From: Streptomyces sp. AC555_RSS877
GTDB lineage: Bacteria > Actinomycetota > Actinomycetes > Streptomycetales > Streptomycetaceae
Direction of reading: 5' to 3'
DNA length: 63,502 nucleotides
NCBI RefSeq assembly: GCF_019049245.1
Contig: NZ_JAGMUK010000044.1
Location: 1-63,502, forward strand
The translations under genes and the position numbers were made by a program. Below, one piece after another: positions 40,490 through 49,470 of this stretch (its first letter is position 1; every line of letters starts with the position of its first letter). The notes beneath the pieces are model-generated. The model made no database searches. It was given only the letters and a program-made list of their open reading frames with translations, and was not told the DNA's origin.

Positions 40490-40520
40490 CAATGGGACAC
40501 CCCGAGCATGTGGAGCAGCC

Positions 40521-40871
40521 GTGACCTCCCCCGCCGTCAGTAGCCGTGACCTCCCGCATCCGGCACGCGAGGAGGTCCGGCTCGAAGCCGTGCTGCACGC
40601 GTTGTCGGACCCGATGAGGCTGCGGATCGTGCGAGAGCTCGCCGCAGTCGGCGACGAGCTCTCCTGTTCGCGCTTCGACCTGCCCGTCACCAAGTCCACG
40701 ACCACGCACCACTTCCGGGTGCTGCGGGAGGCCGGAGTGATCCGGCAGGTCTACCGGGGCACGGCCAAGATGAACGGCCTGCGCCGGGACGACCTAGACG
40801 ACCTCTTCCCGGGACTTCTCGACGCCCTCCTCGATGCCGCCGCCCGGCAGGCCGTCCGCGTCGGAGGGTGA
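40521..40871 (+). CDS. ArsR-type winged-helix repressor
   Basis: 116 aa from GTG 40521 (GGAG 6 nt upstream); an ATG at 40508 is out of frame. Winged helix: VRLEAVLHALSDPMRLRIVRELA, SCSRFDLPVTKSTTTHHFRVLREAGVIRQVYRGTAKMNGLRRDDL, then a dimer helix. One conserved cysteine (LSCSRF) could be a redox or electrophile sensor. No metal-binding CxC motif is seen. It probably represses itself and the divergent old yellow enzyme through the twin TACGA-type operators. Its last 78 nt overlap, on the opposite strand, the 3' end of the nucleobase permease gene. Confidence 0.88.
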   Translation: MTSPAVSSRDLPHPAREEVRLEAVLHALSDPMRLRIVRELAAVGDELSCSRFDLPVTKSTTTHHFRVLREAGVIRQVYRGTAKMNGLRRDDLDDLFPGLLDALLDAAARQAVRVGG

Positions 40872-42179
40872 CCCCGCCCTCGCCGGCAGGTGGTTGAAGA
40901 GCAGGTTCAGGACGATCGCCGTCAGGCAGCCCGCGCTGATGCCGCTGGTCATCACCGTCTGGAACCAGTCCGGGAACTTCTCGTAGATCGTCGGCACGCC
41001 GACCGGCAGCACACCCATGGCGACCGAGACGGCCACCACGGTCAGGTTGTTGTTGCCCCTGAAGTCCACCTGGGCCAGCGTCCTCAGGCCGCTCGCCGCG
41101 ACCGTCCCGAACATCACCAGGCCCGCTCCGCCGAGGACCGGCGCCGGGACGGCCGCCACCACCGCGCCCAGCTTGGGCAGCAGGCCGAGCAGGACGAGGA
41201 TGCCGCCCGCGACGGCGACGACCCAGCGGCTGCGGACCCGGGTCATGCCGACCAGGCCGACGTTCTGCGCGTACGCCGTGTACGGGAAGGTGTTGAAGAC
41301 GCCGCCCAGGACGGTGGAGAGGCCGTCGGCGCGCAGGCCGTCGGACAGGGAGCGCGAGTCCACCTTCCGGCCGGTCATCTCGCCGACCGCGATGAAGTCA
41401 CCGGTCGTCTCGGTCATGCACACCAGCGCAACCACCAGCATCGAGATGATCGCCGACGCCTCGAAGGTGGGCGTCCCGAAGTGGAACGGCGTGCTGATTC
41501 CGACCCAGTCGGCGTCCCCGACCCCGTCGAAGTCGGTGAAGCCGAAGGGCACGGCGACCGCCAGTCCCACGGCGATGCCGATCAGCACCGCAATCCGGCT
41601 CAGGAACTCCGGCCCGAAGCGCTGGACGCCCAGCACCACCGCGAGCACGAAGGCGGCCAGAGCGATGTTCTTCGGCTCCCCGAAGTCCTCCGCGCCGACG
41701 CCGCCCGCCACCCAGTTGCCCGCGACCGGCAGCAGCGAGATGCCGATGACCAGGATGACCGTGCCCGTGACGAGCGGCGGGAAGAACCGCAGCAGCCTGC
41801 CGAAGACCGGCGCGAGCAGCACGATCGCGAGCCCCGCGACGATCACCGAGCCGTAGATCGCGGGCAGTCCGCCGCCCGTCGTACCGATGAGCACCATCGG
41901 CGACACGGCCGCGAACGTACAGCCCTGCATGATCGGCAGCCGCACACCGAACCGCCAGAAGCCGATGCACTGGATCAGCGTGGCGATACCGCACACCAGC
42001 AGGTCGGCGGTGATCAGGTACGCCAAATCCGCGGCCGACAGCTTCATCGCACCGCCGACGATCAGCGGCACGGCCACCGCGCCCGCGTACATCGCGAGCA
42101 CGTGCTGGAGGCCGAAGGCGGCCAGTTGGCGTACGGGTGGGACCTCGTCGACGGGATGCGCGGGTGCGGTCGTTGCCAT
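40794..42179 (-). CDS. NCS2-family nucleobase (xanthine/uracil/urate) permease
   Basis: 461 aa from the ATG at 42179 (GGAG 5 nt before the TGCCC spacer). Membrane protein with about 12-14 helices in the UraA/UapA fold. Signature elements: LAAFGLQHVLAMYAGAVAVP, QCIGFWRFGVRLPIMQGCTFAAVSPMV, ALVCMTETTGDFIAVGEMTGR (TM8 substrate Glu), GGVFNTFPYTAYAQNVGLVGMTRVRSR (TM10 NTFPYTAFSQN-type motif). The QN-GLVGMT wording fits purine (xanthine/urate) rather than uracil transporters. It probably couples uptake to protons or sodium. Its 3' end runs into the ArsR gene on the other strand. Confidence 0.9.
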   Translation of the reverse strand: MATTAPAHPVDEVPPVRQLAAFGLQHVLAMYAGAVAVPLIVGGAMKLSAADLAYLITADLLVCGIATLIQCIGFWRFGVRLPIMQGCTFAAVSPMVLIGTTGGGLPAIYGSVIVAGLAIVLLAPVFGRLLRFFPPLVTGTVILVIGISLLPVAGNWVAGGVGAEDFGEPKNIALAAFVLAVVLGVQRFGPEFLSRIAVLIGIAVGLAVAVPFGFTDFDGVGDADWVGISTPFHFGTPTFEASAIISMLVVALVCMTETTGDFIAVGEMTGRKVDSRSLSDGLRADGLSTVLGGVFNTFPYTAYAQNVGLVGMTRVRSRWVVAVAGGILVLLGLLPKLGAVVAAVPAPVLGGAGLVMFGTVAASGLRTLAQVDFRGNNNLTVVAVSVAMGVLPVGVPTIYEKFPDWFQTVMTSGISAGCLTAIVLNLLFNHLPARAGSPSDADGLPGGGIEEGVEKSREEVV

Positions 42180-42307
42180 GGGCACTCCAGAGCGGCGGAT
42201 GGCTGGGGACATGCGAACAGCACGTGACCGTACGAGGCTTGAACAGTTTGTTGATTTCTGTGCTGTTGCCGACGTGTGTCATGCCCACCCAGTTGTCCGC
42301 GAAGCCG

Positions 42308-43654
42308 CTAAGGAGCGGTCGAGCGCGCCGCCATCAGCAGGGACTCCCAGTCCGGCAGCTTCACCACGCCCCGCCCGAGAGACGCCCCGAGCTCGGCCTC
42401 GGCCCGCTCGATCGCCTGCCAGCCCGCCCACTGGACGGGACGGATCCCTTCGGCGCGCAGCGCCTCGAGCGGGTCGCCGGGGAGATCTTCGTGTACGAGC
42501 AGGGGGGCGTCCTCCAGCAGCGACGTCACCGTCTCCTTGGCGCACGGACGGTTGGTGCCGATGACGCCCGTCGGGCCTCGCTTGATCCAGCCCGCCACGT
42601 ACTCGCCCGGCGCGACCGCGCCCTCGCGCAGCACCCGCCCGGCGACATTGGGTACCGTGCCGCTCGCCGGATCGAACGGCAGCCCCTCCAGCGGCACCCC
42701 GCGATAGCCCACCGAACGCAGCACCAGCTGGGCCTCGATCTCCTCGAAGACGCCCGTGCCCGTGACCCCGCCGCGCCCGTCCGGCGCCGTCCGCTCGAAC
42801 CGCACCGCGCCCACGCGCCCCGCGTCGGCGAGGAGTTCGACGGGCCGCAGAAAGAACCGCAGCCGGATCCGATGGGGTGCGGGCTGCTGTGCCCCGCTCT
42901 CCGCCCAGCCGCGCAGCACCTCCACGTTGCGACGCTGCGCCGCGGGCAGCCCGGACGGGTCGACGTAGGCCGGGTCCAGGGCCAACTCCGCCGGGTCGAC
43001 GGCGACTTCGGTGCCCGGCAGGGCGCCCAGCTCGCGCAGCTCCTTGGTGGTGAAGCGGGCCTGGGAAGGGCCGCGCCGCCCCACCATGTGGACCTCGCTC
43101 ACCTGGCTCGCGGCCAGCGCGGTGAGCGCCGCCTGCGGCATGTCGGTCGGGCTCAGCTCCGCGAGGCCCCGGGCCAGCATCCGCGTGACGTCCACGGCGA
43201 CGTTCCCCACGCCGATGACCACCGCCGAGCGGGCACCGATCACGAAGCCGTCGGCCGCGGAGTCGGGGTGCGCGCTGTACCAGGACACGAACTCCGTCGC
43301 CGACCAGCTGCCGGGCAGGTCCTCACCGGGGATCCCGAGGTGCCGGTCGGTCGCGGCGCCCACGCAGTACACGACGGCGTGGTACAGCTCGCGCAGTCGG
43401 GCGGCCGGCACGCCCCCGGGGCCGACCGGGACACCGCCCAGGAAGCGCACCCGCTCGTGCTCCAGGACCGTGCGCAGATTGTTCTGCAGCGACTTGATCT
43501 TCTCGTGGTCCGGCGCCACGCCGTACCGCACCAGGCCGTAGGGGCACGGCAGCCGGTCCAGGACGTCGACACGCACTTCGGGGTCCTGCTGGACCAGGTT
43601 CTGGGCGGTGTAGCACCCGCTCGGTCCCGAGCCGACGACGGCGACATGCAGCAC
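42308..43654 (-). CDS. Ferredoxin--NADP reductase, FprA (adrenodoxin reductase) type
   Basis: 448 aa from GTG 43654, chosen because GAGGAG lies 7 nt upstream and the FAD strand follows at once (LHVAVVGSGPSGCYTAQNL). NADP-binding motif VVIGVGNVAVDVTRML, FprA signatures PCPYGLVRYGVAPDHEKIKSLQ, VGRRGPSQARFTTKELREL, VLRSVGYRGVPLEGLPFD, VAGWIKRGPTGVIGTNRPCAKETV. It passes electrons from NADPH to ferredoxin, for example for P450s. No ferredoxin or P450 gene is adjacent. The strand and 128-nt gap to the permease gene suggest separate transcription. Confidence 0.92.
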   Translation of the reverse strand: MLHVAVVGSGPSGCYTAQNLVQQDPEVRVDVLDRLPCPYGLVRYGVAPDHEKIKSLQNNLRTVLEHERVRFLGGVPVGPGGVPAARLRELYHAVVYCVGAATDRHLGIPGEDLPGSWSATEFVSWYSAHPDSAADGFVIGARSAVVIGVGNVAVDVTRMLARGLAELSPTDMPQAALTALAASQVSEVHMVGRRGPSQARFTTKELRELGALPGTEVAVDPAELALDPAYVDPSGLPAAQRRNVEVLRGWAESGAQQPAPHRIRLRFFLRPVELLADAGRVGAVRFERTAPDGRGGVTGTGVFEEIEAQLVLRSVGYRGVPLEGLPFDPASGTVPNVAGRVLREGAVAPGEYVAGWIKRGPTGVIGTNRPCAKETVTSLLEDAPLLVHEDLPGDPLEALRAEGIRPVQWAGWQAIERAEAELGASLGRGVVKLPDWESLLMAARSTAP

Positions 43655-43809
43655 GGCGGAACTCCTCACCCAGGGACCCGGGGGGTCGACGGGAGATCGC
43701 TGTCACCTCCAGCATGGCACCGCCGCCGCTCCGCTGACAGGGTGCGGTGCGCCGGATGAGCACGCGTGTCCGTTCGTATGGAATGTGATCATGCGGTTAC
43801 GTTGCGTGT

Positions 43810-44328
43810 GTGCTAGAAGCATCCTTTCTTCATCTTTCCGATCGGTGTCCGACGGACGGCACCGTGTCCGTGTGGCCCGCGTGGGAAGTGCGGGAGAACG
43901 AGGGCGCCGTGACGACGGCATGGTTCGACGTCCGGCTGGAGTTCGGCGACGGCGCCCGGGTCGACGCGCTCGCCGTGGTGTCCCAGGGGCGCGTCCGCCT
44001 GGAGGACGTCCGGGCCCAGCCGGCCCTGTCCCTCGACGACCTGGCCGTGCTCGCGGACTGGATCGAGGACCCGCTCGCCGAGGTCTCGGGAGCCGGACCC
44101 GAGCCCGAACCCGAGGCGGCCGGGTCGCGCCGCGCCCGCCCCGCCTGGCCGCGCGGCGTCGAGGGGCGCCGGCTCGTCGCGCAGGAGTACCGGACGGCCC
44201 AGGAGCGGGGCGTCGACCCCGTGCTCGCGGTGATGTGCGCGACCGGGCACAGCCGCCGCAAGTCGCTGCGGCTGATCGCCCAGGCACGTGACGCCGGCTA
44301 CCTGACGCCACGTCACGCACGCCGCTGA
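43810..44328 (+). CDS. DUF6214-like conserved actinobacterial protein
   Basis: 172 aa from GTG 43810. The conserved part starts at VWPAWEVRENEGAVTTAWFDVRLEFGDGARVDALAVVSQGRVRLEDVRAQPALSLDDL and is followed by a Pro/Glu/Arg-rich linker and a C-terminal helical segment AQEYRTAQERGVDPVLAVMCATGHSRRKSLRLIAQARDAGYL that looks like a small DNA-binding-type helix bundle. I recognise the family as DUF6214 (from memory); no function is known. TACGTT (43798-43803) lies 6 nt before the GTG, so translation is probably leaderless. A GTG at about 43864, just before the conserved core, is the alternative. Confidence 0.65.
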   Translation: MLEASFLHLSDRCPTDGTVSVWPAWEVRENEGAVTTAWFDVRLEFGDGARVDALAVVSQGRVRLEDVRAQPALSLDDLAVLADWIEDPLAEVSGAGPEPEPEAAGSRRARPAWPRGVEGRRLVAQEYRTAQERGVDPVLAVMCATGHSRRKSLRLIAQARDAGYLTPRHARR

Positions 44329-44388
44329 AGCGGCCCGCTGGGCGGTCGGCCGCTCAGCAGGCAGGCCGGGCCGCGGCCCGCAAGAGGG

Positions 44389-45042
44389 TCACCCCATGTC
44401 CCGCATCCGCGTGATCTCGCTGGTCTGCTGAGCCACCACCTCGTCGGCCATCTCCTCGATCCGGATGTTGTTGCCCTGTCCCTTCACGTCCGTGGCCATC
44501 GTGATCGCGCCCTCGTGATGCGTGATCATCAGGGTCAGGAAGAGCTCGTCGAACGCCTCGCCCTTCGCCGCGCGCAACTTCTTCAGCTGGGCCTCGGTCG
44601 CCATGCCGGGCATCGAGGCGTGCGTGTGGCCGTCGCCCTTCTCGTCCTCGCCGTGCTCCGACAGCCAGGCCCGCATGCTCTCGATCTCCGGCCCCTGGGC
44701 GGCGGCGATCCGTTCGGCGAGCTTTCCGAGCTTCGACGACTCGGCGCGGTCCGGGACCAGTTCGGTCATCGCGAGGGCCTGGGCGTGGTGCTCGATCATC
44801 ATCCGCGCGTAGGCGATGTCGGCCGAGTTGGGGGAGTCGTCGTCGGTGCGCTGCTGCGCGGCGTCCTCGGCGGACATCGTCCGGTTCGCCTCCCCGGGCT
44901 GCCCGGGCACGAGCACCGAAGGGCCGGTCCGGGAAGCCGACTTCGCATCCGACCCGGATTCGCAGCCCCCGAGGCCGAGCACGGCGAGGGTGGCCAGCGA
45001 GGCCGCGGCGAAGGGTGCGCGGTACGCACGGGGGAAGGGCAC
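44389..45042 (-). CDS. DUF305 lipoprotein
   Basis: 217 aa from GTG 45042 (AGGAGG 5 nt upstream). Type II signal with LGGC lipobox (LATLAVLGLGGCESGSD). The DUF305 ferritin-like helical core has the paired His motifs MMIEHHAQALAM and LMITHHEGAITMA, plus a Met/His-rich loop GDGHTHASMPGMATE that could bind copper. Family members are linked to copper or metal handling at the cell surface, though evidence is thin. It is divergent from the LVIVD-repeat gene; these two families often sit together in Streptomyces (from memory), suggesting a joint extracellular function. Confidence 0.85.
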   Translation of the reverse strand: MPFPRAYRAPFAAASLATLAVLGLGGCESGSDAKSASRTGPSVLVPGQPGEANRTMSAEDAAQQRTDDDSPNSADIAYARMMIEHHAQALAMTELVPDRAESSKLGKLAERIAAAQGPEIESMRAWLSEHGEDEKGDGHTHASMPGMATEAQLKKLRAAKGEAFDELFLTLMITHHEGAITMATDVKGQGNNIRIEEMADEVVAQQTSEITRMRDMG

Positions 45043-45234
45043 AACGACCTCCTGTGGCAGGCGGGGCGGGGGACACCTCGTGAGTGTCGAAGACCGTCCT
45101 AACACGCTTGGAGGTGTGACTGATCAAAAACCTTCATTACGTCTTCGTTGCCCCCTGTTGATATGTGCATGGTGAAGACGATACTTCGGTGGTGCGTGAG
45201 CCGTTCCCCCGCGAACGGAACTAGGGAGGAAACA

Positions 45235-46737
45235 GTGATCCTGTTGAAAGAACCCCGAACGCGTCACAGACGACTGGGAGTTGCCGCCACAGCGGTGGGC
45301 CTCCTGGCAGCGCTGCTGACGGCCGGTCCGGCGGCCGCGACCCCCGATCCCGGGGACGCTCCGGCCGCGAGCGAGGAGGTGTCCAGGAGCGACGAGGCCA
45401 AGGTCCGTGCGGCGATAGCCGAGGGCGAGATACCGGGCCAGGACGAGATCGTCCACTCCGGCAACATCGAACACCTCGCCAACATCCCCAAGGACGTCCT
45501 GCCGGGCACCAATTCGGACCTGGCCTTCCAGGGCAGGTACGCCTTCTCCGGCAACTACGACGGCTTCCGCATCTTCGACATCAGCAACCCGAAGGCGCCC
45601 AAGACCGTCTCCCAGGTGCTGTGCCCGGGCTCGCAGAACGACATCTCCGTATCCGGCAACCTGCTCTTCCTGTCGACCGACTCCTCGCGCAGCGACAGCA
45701 GTTGCAACAGCACCACGCAGCCCGCCACCGAGAAGTCGTCGTGGGAGGGCATGAAGGTCTTCGACATCAGCGACAAGACGAACCCGAAGTACGTCGCCGC
45801 CGTCGAGACCGCCTGCGGCTCGCACACCCACACGCTGGTGCCCGAGCGCAGGAACGTCTACGTCTACGTCTCCTCGTACTCACCGAACGCCACCTACCCG
45901 GACTGCCAGCCGCCGCACGACGGCATCTCCGTGATCAAGGTGCCGCGCAACGCCCCCGAGAAGGCGGCGGTCGTGGGCTTCCCGGTGCTCTTCCCCGGTG
46001 AGGGCCCGGACGGCGGCGGCAACCCCGGTGCGCCGACCAACCCGGGCGTCTCCAAGACCACCGGCTGCCACGACATCACCGTGCTGCCCTCGAAGGACCT
46101 GGCCGCGGGCGCCTGCATGGGTGACGGCATCCTCTTCTCCATCAAGGACCCGGAGAACCCGAAGGTCATCGACCGGGTGCAGGACAACGTGAACTTCGCG
46201 TTCTGGCACTCGGCGACCTTCAACCAGAAGGCCAACAAGGTCGTCTTCACCGACGAGTTGGGCGGCGGCGGCGCGGCCACCTGCAACGCGGAGATCGGCC
46301 CGAACAAGGGTGCCGACGGCGTCTACGACATCGTCGGCAAGGGCGACTCCCGCAAGCTCGTGTTCCGCAGCTACTTCAAGATCGCCCGCCACCAGGCGGC
46401 CGTCGAGGTCTGCGTGGCCCACAACGGCTCGATCATCCCGGTCAAGGGCAAGGACATCATGGTCCAGGCCTGGTACCAGGGCGGCGTCTCCGTCTGGGAC
46501 TTCACCGACTCCGCCCGCCCGAAGGAGATCGCCTACTTCGAGCGCGGCCCGGTCAACACCGAGCGGCTCACCACGGCCGGTTCCTGGTCGGCGTACTACT
46601 ACAACGGCTACATCTACTCCAACGACATCGCCAAGGGCTTCGACGTGCTGAAGCTCAACGACCGGCGCACCGACCCCGCGAAGCGGGTCCGCCTGGGCGA
46701 GCTCAACGTCCAGACGCAGCCGGACTACTTCGACTGA
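45235..46737 (+). CDS. LVIVD-repeat secreted protein
   Basis: 500 aa from GTG 45235 with the strong site GGGAGGAAACA. Signal peptide RHRRLGVAATAVGLLAALLTAGPAAA. LVIVD-type propeller repeats: FQGRYAFSGNYDGFRIFDISNPKAPKTVSQVLCPG, GNLLFLSTDSS, GMKVFDISDKTNPKYVAAVETACGSHTHTLVP, GDGILFSIKDPENPKVIDRVQ, GGVSVWDFTDSARPKEIAYFE. His-containing motifs GSHTHT, GCHDIT, WHSATF lie near blade loops and could bind a metal. Function unknown; probably a partner of the divergent DUF305 lipoprotein. Its last 13 nt overlap the 3' end of the TetR gene. Confidence 0.82.
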   Translation: MILLKEPRTRHRRLGVAATAVGLLAALLTAGPAAATPDPGDAPAASEEVSRSDEAKVRAAIAEGEIPGQDEIVHSGNIEHLANIPKDVLPGTNSDLAFQGRYAFSGNYDGFRIFDISNPKAPKTVSQVLCPGSQNDISVSGNLLFLSTDSSRSDSSCNSTTQPATEKSSWEGMKVFDISDKTNPKYVAAVETACGSHTHTLVPERRNVYVYVSSYSPNATYPDCQPPHDGISVIKVPRNAPEKAAVVGFPVLFPGEGPDGGGNPGAPTNPGVSKTTGCHDITVLPSKDLAAGACMGDGILFSIKDPENPKVIDRVQDNVNFAFWHSATFNQKANKVVFTDELGGGGAATCNAEIGPNKGADGVYDIVGKGDSRKLVFRSYFKIARHQAAVEVCVAHNGSIIPVKGKDIMVQAWYQGGVSVWDFTDSARPKEIAYFERGPVNTERLTTAGSWSAYYYNGYIYSNDIAKGFDVLKLNDRRTDPAKRVRLGELNVQTQPDYFD

Positions 46738-47426
46738 GTCGTCGTACCGGTCCCGGGGTCGCACTCCGGTGCGGCCCCGGTGGCGAAGAACCGTGACAGC
46801 TCCCTGTCGCAGGTCCCGCCGGACGCCGGCTCGGTGTCCGGCGGGAGCCCCGACTCCCGCTCGAGCCGGTACCGCTTGAACAACTCGGCCCGCAGCACCG
46901 GCACGGACATCGGCACCCCCGGCACCAGGGCCGCGAAGACCGCACCCATCAACAGGGCGCGCAGCATGGCGTAGTCCGCGTCGACGTCGTCGGAGCCGTG
47001 GCGGGCGACGGTGTCCCGCAGCAACTGGGACAGACGCTGCTGCTCCGGGCACTGCACGAAGCCCTCGGACTGCAGGATTCCGGCCATGTGCTGGCGCATC
47101 AGCACCGGGTGATCCCGCGCCAGCCCCAGGATCGCGTCGATGGCCCGTGCCATCCGCTCCCGTCCGTCCTCGGTGCGCGGCTCGCGCTCCAGGGCCTCCT
47201 CCAGCGTGCGGTGCATCAGCCGGTGCACGGCGGACTGCACGAGTCTGCGCTTGCCCGGGAAGTAGTACGACACCAGACCGCGCGCCGAATGGGCTCTGTC
47301 CGCGATGTCGCCGAGTGTGGTCGCCTCGTACCCGCGCTCGCCGACCAGTTCGACCGCCGCCTGCAGAAGCCGCTCCCGGGAACGTCGGCGCAACTCTTCA
47401 TTGACCGAGGCGCTGCGCGGGGACAT
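46725..47426 (-). CDS. TetR-family transcriptional regulator
   Basis: 233 aa from the ATG at 47426 (AGGAG 7 nt upstream). The N-terminal HTH is clear: RRRSRERLLQAAVELVGERGYEATTLGDIADRAHSARGLVSYYFPGKRRLVQSAVHRL. The C-terminal ligand domain is helical (RAIDAILGLARDHPVLMRQHMAG) and ends in a Cys-containing tail. A perfect 13-bp dyad TGGCTATCAGCCA sits 21 nt upstream of the start, next to a TATAGT -10 box, so it probably represses itself. The target besides itself is not visible; the neighbouring HAD gene is a candidate. Confidence 0.88.
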   Translation of the reverse strand: MSPRSASVNEELRRRSRERLLQAAVELVGERGYEATTLGDIADRAHSARGLVSYYFPGKRRLVQSAVHRLMHRTLEEALEREPRTEDGRERMARAIDAILGLARDHPVLMRQHMAGILQSEGFVQCPEQQRLSQLLRDTVARHGSDDVDADYAMLRALLMGAVFAALVPGVPMSVPVLRAELFKRYRLERESGLPPDTEPASGGTCDRELSRFFATGAAPECDPGTGTTTQSK

Positions 47427-47441
47427 GCTGTAACTCCTGCG

Positions 47442-47465
47442 TTGACTGGCTATCAGCCAACTATA
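47442..47465 (-). promoter_or_regulatory. TetR operator and -10 box
   Basis: TGGCTATCAGCCA (47447-47459) is a perfect dyad, extended by TTGAC/CAA flanks (47442-47460). TATAGT on the minus strand (47460-47465) directly abuts it and is the likely -10 of the TetR gene. Confidence 0.65.
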
Positions 47466-47615
47466 CTCAGCGCGTCCGGTCCGGCCCCCGAAAGGGCCTG
47501 ACCGGGTTGCCGCCGTCCTGGGCGACGCGGGGGATCGTCCAGGACGGTCGGGCACCACCCGATGGTGGCCTTGGGCAACGTACAGGGGCGGGGTGCCCGC
47601 CCTCGGATGCCGAGG

Positions 47616-48308
47616 TCAGCCCGCCAGATCCAGCACCGGCCGCAGTCCGTCCGGCCGTTCGGCCACCGGCAGGTGGTCCACGAAGTGCACCCCGCAGCCC
47701 AGGGCCGCCGCGCCGCCGTCCGCCCGCCGGTTGTCGCCGACCATGAGGGTTTCCTGCGGTTCGACGCCGAGTGCGGCGCAGGCGGTCGCGAACAGCCGGG
47801 GATCCGGCTTCTGGATGCCGTGTTCGTACGACAGGACGTACGTGTCGACACAGGAGTCGAGGCCGTGCTCGCGGAACACCGGCCGCAGATCCCAGCCGAT
47901 GTTGCTGACCACGCCGACGCCGATCCCGCGCTCGCGCAGCGTCCGCAGCACCTCGAGGGCGTCGGGGTACGGCGACCAGGCGGCCGGGGTCATGTGCCGG
48001 TCGTACAGCGCGTCGTACAACCCGGGTTCGGGCAGCGGTACTTGGCGGGCCACGCCGGTGTACGCGGCCCGGTGCAGCTCGGCGCTCTTGTCGCGGGCCT
48101 CCCAGAGGTGGGCGAGCTCGTCGGGGATCCGCTCGACGGGATGGGTCCCGCCGGGCAGCGCGCCGACCCTTTCGAGGGCCCGCGCTTTCCGGCGGAACTC
48201 GGTCTCGTCGAGGGAGGGTTCGATCTCGGCAAGGACGGCTCGCAGCCAGGACTCGGCGGACTCGATGCGGAAGAGCGTTCCGGAGAAGTCGAACAACACG
48301 GCGGCCAT
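47616..48308 (-). CDS. HAD-superfamily hydrolase (class IA)
   Basis: 230 aa. Motif I AAVLFDFSGTLFRIE has Ser in place of the second Asp neighbour seen in DxDGT (DFSGTL; the nucleophile Asp and the +2 position differ from the usual DxD), which is typical of some dehalogenase-like members but unusual for phosphatases. Motif II GVVSNIGWDLRPV, Lys in YEHGIQKPDPRLF, motif III TLMVGDNRRADGGAA are intact. The cap is helical. The substrate is unknown. TAAGAT (48315-48320, minus strand) is 6 nt before the ATG, so it is probably leaderless. Confidence 0.82.
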   Translation of the reverse strand: MAAVLFDFSGTLFRIESAESWLRAVLAEIEPSLDETEFRRKARALERVGALPGGTHPVERIPDELAHLWEARDKSAELHRAAYTGVARQVPLPEPGLYDALYDRHMTPAAWSPYPDALEVLRTLRERGIGVGVVSNIGWDLRPVFREHGLDSCVDTYVLSYEHGIQKPDPRLFATACAALGVEPQETLMVGDNRRADGGAAALGCGVHFVDHLPVAERPDGLRPVLDLAG

Positions 48309-48729
48309 GAGGTGATCTTAAGGGGCGAGGTTCCACGCCGAGGGAAGAGCGCTGCCGCGGAACACGCGGGCGAAGCTGCCCTCGCCTCAATCGGAGCACT
48401 CCCGGCATCGGCTGTCCCGGCCGCCTCACGCACCAGGTCGTGTTCCGCCGGCAGGACCCCAAGTCGCGGTGGATCCGAGCTCGCCCCCGGCCGGTGCATC
48501 GCCGTCGCCCGGGCACGCCACCTGTGCGCGCTGCTGCGGAGCGCGAGCCGCAGCAGGGCGTCGACGGCGACGACGAAGGCGGCCGGCTCGGCACTCTCGG
48601 CCGTCCCGGGCGGGGACAGTCAGGCCGCGGGATCGTCGGCGGAGCGGACGACCCGGCCCCTGGCGTCAGGCCGAACCGTCGGCCTCGGCTCGGGCGGGCC
48701 GATGCGCCGGTAGCCGCGCGCGGGTGGGT
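48309..48729. other. Gene-free stretch
   Basis: 421 nt between the HAD gene promoter and the end of the PAP2 gene. A short minus-strand frame (PAAFVVAVDALLRLALRSSA...) has coding-like composition but neither a start with a ribosome site nor a recognisable family. I see no hairpin or operator worth naming beyond the leaderless promoter of the HAD gene at its left edge. Confidence 0.4.
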
Positions 48730-49401
48730 TCACGGGCGTTGCCGATGGTGGACCGCGACCGCCAAAGCCACGAGCGTCGCGCCCAGCAGCCAGCCGCCGA
48801 CCACGTCCGAGGGCCAGTGCACGCCCAGCCAGATGCGGGTCAGGCCGACGCCGACGACGGAGATCACGGCCACGGTCACGGCCGTACGCCACAGGAGGCG
48901 GTCGACGCCGTGGCGGTGCAGCAGCCACAGCAGAAGGCCGCACACGAGCATGGCGGTCATGGCGTGACCGGAGGGGAAGGCGGCGTAGTGCGCGGAGTCG
49001 ACGGGGTCCGGCCAGACGGGCCGCGGGCGCCCGACCGCGGCCTTCAGGGACTGCTGGATCAGCGAGCCCAGCGCGCAGGTCAGCGCCAGCCACCCCGCCG
49101 TCCACCAGGCGGAACGGCGCCACACCAGCCATACCACGACGACCGCGCACAGGATGCGCATCGTCCACGGGTCCCAGACCCAGTCCGTCAGGATGCGGAA
49201 GGTCTGGGTGACGTCCGGGTCGTCCACGGCCCAGCGGTGAGTGGTGCGGGAGATGTCACCGTCCAGCGTGAACAGGGGATGCCAGTCGGCGGCGACCAAG
49301 GCGATCAGCAGCGCGGAGCACAGCGCGAGGATGCCCGCGGCACGGGCGGCGCTGCGATGCGCCGACGGGCGGGGCGGGGAGCCGACGGGCGGAGTGTGCA
49401 T
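48730..49401 (-). CDS. PAP2-family phosphatase, integral membrane
   Basis: 223 aa with six hydrophobic helices. All three phosphatase signature motifs are present: KAAVGRPRP (K-x6-RP), PSGHAM and SRxxxxxHxxxD-type GLTRIWLGVHWPSDVVGGW. The ATG at 49401 has GAGGA upstream. It would dephosphorylate a lipid phosphate such as phosphatidate or undecaprenyl pyrophosphate at the membrane's outer face. It follows the M56 peptidase gene on the same strand with a 69-nt gap. Confidence 0.9.
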   Translation of the reverse strand: MHTPPVGSPPRPSAHRSAARAAGILALCSALLIALVAADWHPLFTLDGDISRTTHRWAVDDPDVTQTFRILTDWVWDPWTMRILCAVVVVWLVWRRSAWWTAGWLALTCALGSLIQQSLKAAVGRPRPVWPDPVDSAHYAAFPSGHAMTAMLVCGLLLWLLHRHGVDRLLWRTAVTVAVISVVGVGLTRIWLGVHWPSDVVGGWLLGATLVALAVAVHHRQRP

Positions 49402-49470
49402 GCTGCGATCCTCGCCGAATCGTGGGCCCGGAAGCCAATCCCGGGGCGGACGAACCCGCTCGGCCGGGTG

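Noticed and set aside
40508..40520. ATG upstream of the ArsR gene
   Set aside because: Out of frame with the winged-helix domain.
42180..42307. Riboswitch or attenuator ahead of the nucleobase permease
   Set aside because: The 128-nt leader has only a weak 5-bp AACAG/CTGTT dyad; no purine-riboswitch-like core was seen.
44330..44374. GCGGCCCG/CGGGCCGC dyad between convergent DUF6214 and DUF305 genes
   Set aside because: 8-bp arms 29 nt apart in GC-rich DNA; too likely by chance to call a terminator.
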